DNA from: Lacibacter sediminis
GTDB taxonomy: Bacteria; Bacteroidota; Bacteroidia; Chitinophagales; Chitinophagaceae
DNA length: 64,000 bases
Direction: 5' to 3'
Assembly (NCBI RefSeq): GCF_014168535.1
Contig: NZ_CP060007.1
Span: 2,108,001 to 2,172,000, forward strand
Shown: positions 61,783 to 64,000 of the stretch, in pieces
Position numbering within the stretch: position 1 is the stretch's first letter
Layout of the letters: each line of letters begins with the position of its first letter
Notes under the pieces: model-generated
Told to the model about the DNA's origin: nothing
Seen by the model: only the letters and a program-made list of their open reading frames with translations
The model's database searches: none
Program-made: the position numbers and the translations under genes

Positions 61783-61983
61783 TTATTCAATTCTGAATGA
61801 TATTTTACATACGCAGCCAAAGGTGGTTACCTGACCATCTTTTACATGTGCTTTAATATCCTGCACATATACAGAGTCAATATTCCGCACTGTCTTAGAT
61901 GCTTCGGCTACGGCCTGACGAATAGCATCATCAATTCCTTTGTCTGACGAAGCAATCACTTCAATTATTTTTACAATTGGCAT
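61783..61983 (-). CDS. dodecin
   Basis: 66 residues, a small flavin-binding storage protein that forms a dodecamer. The sequence VKIIEVIASSDKGIDDAIRQAVAEASKTVRNIDSVYV matches the family, with the conserved Trp replaced by Tyr/aromatic variation in VYVQDI. Monocistronic. Confidence 0.88.
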   Translation of the reverse strand: MPIVKIIEVIASSDKGIDDAIRQAVAEASKTVRNIDSVYVQDIKAHVKDGQVTTFGCVCKISFRIE

Positions 61984-62421
61984 AACTGTAAGTTTTTTTG
62001 ATGTTTGTAAAAATGGTTTGCTCCAATAAGATAGACAAACTAAGCCGTAAATTCAAATGCAGTTTTACGCCTTCCTGAGGTAATCAATTCGACAGCGACG
62101 GTTGAGATTACAGCGGCTTTTGTGGTATACATTTTATTTGTTGTTATCTGATTTAGAAGATATAAGTGCAACTACTTAAATGGCAAAAAAATTAGTTTGA
62201 TTCATCTTCTTTAACAAGCATTTGAAATTCTTATAGTGCAATTTTGCAGTTGAATTTATAAGCTGCTGTTTAATTAGTACAGTTTCTAATAACAAGACCC
62301 AACCATTTTTTTGGAGATGAATAAGTGAAAATGCTTATTTCATTAAAAATAATACGAGTGTGACATCTCTTTTTGTAAAACCGTACGTAAGTGCTGTAAC
62401 CCATCACAAACCGTACCTTAT
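61984..62421. other. intergenic region, possible 30-residue ORF
   Basis: 438 bp between the divergent dodecin and GAF genes. Besides the short frame at 62040-62132 (minus), it shows only AT-rich sequence with no recognisable promoter, stem or repeat. Confidence 0.55.
62040..62132 (-). CDS. possible 30-residue small protein
   Basis: MYTTKAAVISTVAVEL... with a basic centre (GRRK) and end EFTA. ATG at 62130-62132 preceded by an A-rich stretch, but no other support and no recognised family; it may be chance. Confidence 0.2.
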   Translation of the reverse strand: MYTTKAAVISTVAVELITSGRRKTAFEFTA

Positions 62422-63588
62422 ATGAATACTATGCTCATTGCCCAGTTACCCAGGTTTGAAGAGTTGCGTCTTTCCGATCTGCATTTATATGAATTGCTCG
62501 ATACACCGGGAGAAACAGAATTTGATGAACTGCGTGAGCTTGCTGCACAAATCTGTAATTGTCCCATATCGTTAATTACCTTGATTGATAAAGACCGGCA
62601 ATGGTTTAAATCAAAACAAGGGATCGCTGAATCTGAAACAAGCAGAGATGTGTCTTTTTGCTCACACGCCATTCTTAATAACGAGATCATGATTATTGAT
62701 GATGCTGCATCAGATGAGCGTTTTTTTGATAATCCTTTGGTTACGGGTGATATGAATGTTCGGTTTTATGCAGGAGCACCTATTATTTCACCAACTGGCC
62801 AAAATCTCGGGACTATTTGTGTAATCGATACGAGGCCCCGCCAGCTTACAACAGCACAGGAAAGGGCAATGGAAATATTATCGAACCAAATAACCAAATT
62901 ATTAGAGCTTCGATTAAAATCAAAAGTTTTAGAGCAGCGTGCGGGAGAATTGATCAGGATAAAGGATGAGGCCACCATTGACCTTATCAAGGGACAAGAT
63001 GAAGAAAAATTGTTGTTGGCAAAAGAACTGCATGAAAATATTGCACAGGAGTTGGCAGCCAGCAGATTGTATTTGAATATGGCAGTTGTTAACGAAGGAG
63101 GGAGATTGGATTTCATAAATGAAGCTAACCAATCAATCGGCAATGCTTTAGCTGAGATTAAAAACCTTTCTTACAACATTATTCCGTCAACTGTTGATTC
63201 GGTTTCTGTTCAGGTAATGATGGAAAACTTTCTGCACACTCATCGTTCAGCGCATTCTTTCAATACTGAGATAAAGATAACGGGTAAGTCAGAGCTGATT
63301 GGTTTTGGTCAGGCAATCAATTGTACAAAAATTGCAGAATCGTGGTTACAGTTTATTGAGTCGAAGCGGGATGCAGGCAATGTGAGTATTCAAATATCTG
63401 TTGAAGATGATATTACTCTTTGCATAGAGGATGATGCGTCTGATCATCAGATAAAAGCCAGGGAACAAAAATTGATCAGCAGCATAGTGTATTATCGGGT
63501 GATTGATATGAATGGATCTGTGAAATTTATTGAAACTGAACGTGGCACGAACCTGCTTTGCGTAAACTTTCCTTTAGTAAAAAAATAA
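62422..63588 (+). CDS. GAF-domain histidine-kinase-like protein with degenerate ATPase
   Basis: 388 residues, no membrane helix, so cytoplasmic. An N-terminal GAF domain (about 20-165; FYAGAPIISPTGQNLGTICVID) precedes a HisKA_3-type dimerisation helix with the phospho-acceptor His in LAKELHENIAQELAASR (about 207-222). The C-terminal HATPase region lacks the N-box NxxKH and both glycine motifs (IEDDASDHQIKAREQ in place of DxGxG). The protein keeps the phosphorylatable His but probably not ATP binding, so it may accept phosphate from or regulate another kinase. Its start has a nearby Met at 62431 as an alternative. Confidence 0.8.
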   Translation: MNTMLIAQLPRFEELRLSDLHLYELLDTPGETEFDELRELAAQICNCPISLITLIDKDRQWFKSKQGIAESETSRDVSFCSHAILNNEIMIIDDAASDERFFDNPLVTGDMNVRFYAGAPIISPTGQNLGTICVIDTRPRQLTTAQERAMEILSNQITKLLELRLKSKVLEQRAGELIRIKDEATIDLIKGQDEEKLLLAKELHENIAQELAASRLYLNMAVVNEGGRLDFINEANQSIGNALAEIKNLSYNIIPSTVDSVSVQVMMENFLHTHRSAHSFNTEIKITGKSELIGFGQAINCTKIAESWLQFIESKRDAGNVSIQISVEDDITLCIEDDASDHQIKAREQKLISSIVYYRVIDMNGSVKFIETERGTNLLCVNFPLVKK

Positions 63589-63603
63589 ACTGAAGATGAA
63601 GGT

Positions 63604-64000
63604 TTAATCTTTAAACTCCTGTGAGATCATTAAGCCGGACCTGCCTCCATCAACAATGCCAATACCCACCCGTCCAAATGATTTATTGAGTATAGCTGCA
63701 CGATGACTGGGAGAGTTCATTAATCCCCGATGTGCTTTTGCAAGTGTGGAAGCATAAGCAAGATTTTCGCCGGCTTTTCGATAGGTTACTCCAGCCTTCT
63801 TCATCCGGTAAAACGGATCTTTTCCTTCCGGTGTCATATGTGAGAAATAACCTCTTTTCAACATATCTGATGAGTGAGCCCTTGCCACATTCCGTAATTG
63901 CTCATCAGCAACAAGCGGTTTCAATCCTTTTTTCTTTCGCTCAGCATTTACAAGCTGCAACATCTGTTGTTCAAGGTCTGGCCTGATGCTGTAATAATCT
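63604..64000 (-). CDS. CAP-domain (SCP-like) protein, N-terminus outside the window
   Basis: The visible C-terminal part (about 132 residues) is the CAP fold: LVNAERKKKGLKPLVADEQLRNVARAHSSDM (with AHSSDM), FSHMTPEG, AGENLAYAS, and SPSHRAAIL; the conserved His, Glu and His are present. The frame stays open to the window edge, so a signal peptide and further N-terminal part are probably cut off. Secreted CAP proteins are common in bacteria; function usually unknown. Confidence 0.88.
   Translation of the reverse strand, partial: DYYSIRPDLEQQMLQLVNAERKKKGLKPLVADEQLRNVARAHSSDMLKRGYFSHMTPEGKDPFYRMKKAGVTYRKAGENLAYASTLAKAHRGLMNSPSHRAAILNKSFGRVGIGIVDGGRSGLMISQEFKD

Overview
The window is about 64 kb of moderately low-GC chromosomal DNA that reads like a Bacteroidota genome, most probably a member of the Chitinophagaceae or a close relative. 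This rests on TAnnTTTG-type promoter boxes (for example upstream of the NlpC/P60 gene and smc), start sites without Shine-Dalgarno sequences, many SCxx-type lipoprotein signals, DUF4369-TlpA proteins, an HYC_CC_PP family protein, OmpA with thrombospondin type-3 repeats, a DUF4382 lipoprotein and an EF-G-like paralogue. No rRNA, tRNA, CRISPR array, prophage or intact insertion sequence was seen. Genus-level identity cannot be fixed from the sequence alone.

Layout. 1-291: start of thioredoxin (leaves the window). 547-10553 (minus): a copper/silver-type efflux cluster read as HYC_CC_PP protein, secreted protein with four heavy-metal-binding domains, CusA-type RND pump split into two adjacent ORFs, TolC-like channel, two CusB-like adaptors carrying metal-binding domains, TlpA-like lipoprotein and a BNR-propeller lipoprotein with a CDCC motif. 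10661-14293: dnaE. 14495-19032 (plus): NlpC/P60 lipoprotein, hisF, hisIE and two tandem DUF4369-TlpA oxidoreductases. 19168-23856: GH20 hexosaminidase, CocE-type hydrolase, 2'-5' RNA ligase-like protein and a small membrane protein. 23890-27618 (minus): 5-oxoproline utilisation operon pxpBC fusion, pxpA and a YcsG-like NRAMP-fold transporter. 27696-30259 (minus): pfkA-pyk. 30599-32330: SDR reductase and CHAD protein. 32358-34865 (minus): arginine deiminase-family protein plus CtlX, a probable arginine to citrulline to ornithine route. 35324-36704: RluE-like pseudouridine synthase and CrtA-like protein. 37026-45464: smc, patatin (opposite strand), coaD, a hotdog thioesterase and a P2-type Ca-ATPase-like pump. 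45545-49802: small glycogen-binding-like protein, YdeI-like protein, fasciclin protein, hutI and hutG. 49799-55454 (minus): TPR protein, YkgJ cysteine-cluster protein, PKD/TolB-propeller lipoprotein and OmpA. 55626-64000: coiled-coil protein, EF-G2-like factor, small envelope proteins, MHS-type MFS transporter with a small partner, dodecin, a GAF protein with a degenerate histidine-kinase module, and the C-terminal part of a CAP-domain protein.

Most of the window is conserved core genome. The less ordinary items are the modular metal-binding proteins and the split pump, a REP-like palindrome inserted in frame exactly at the PxpB/PxpC junction, a transporter of NRAMP fold lacking the metal-binding motif, an EF-G paralogue with a His-to-Tyr change at the catalytic position, a 3' remnant of a second ompA gene, and several degenerate short-period (7, 8 and 9 bp) tandem repeats in the intergenic gaps that no standard feature class explains.
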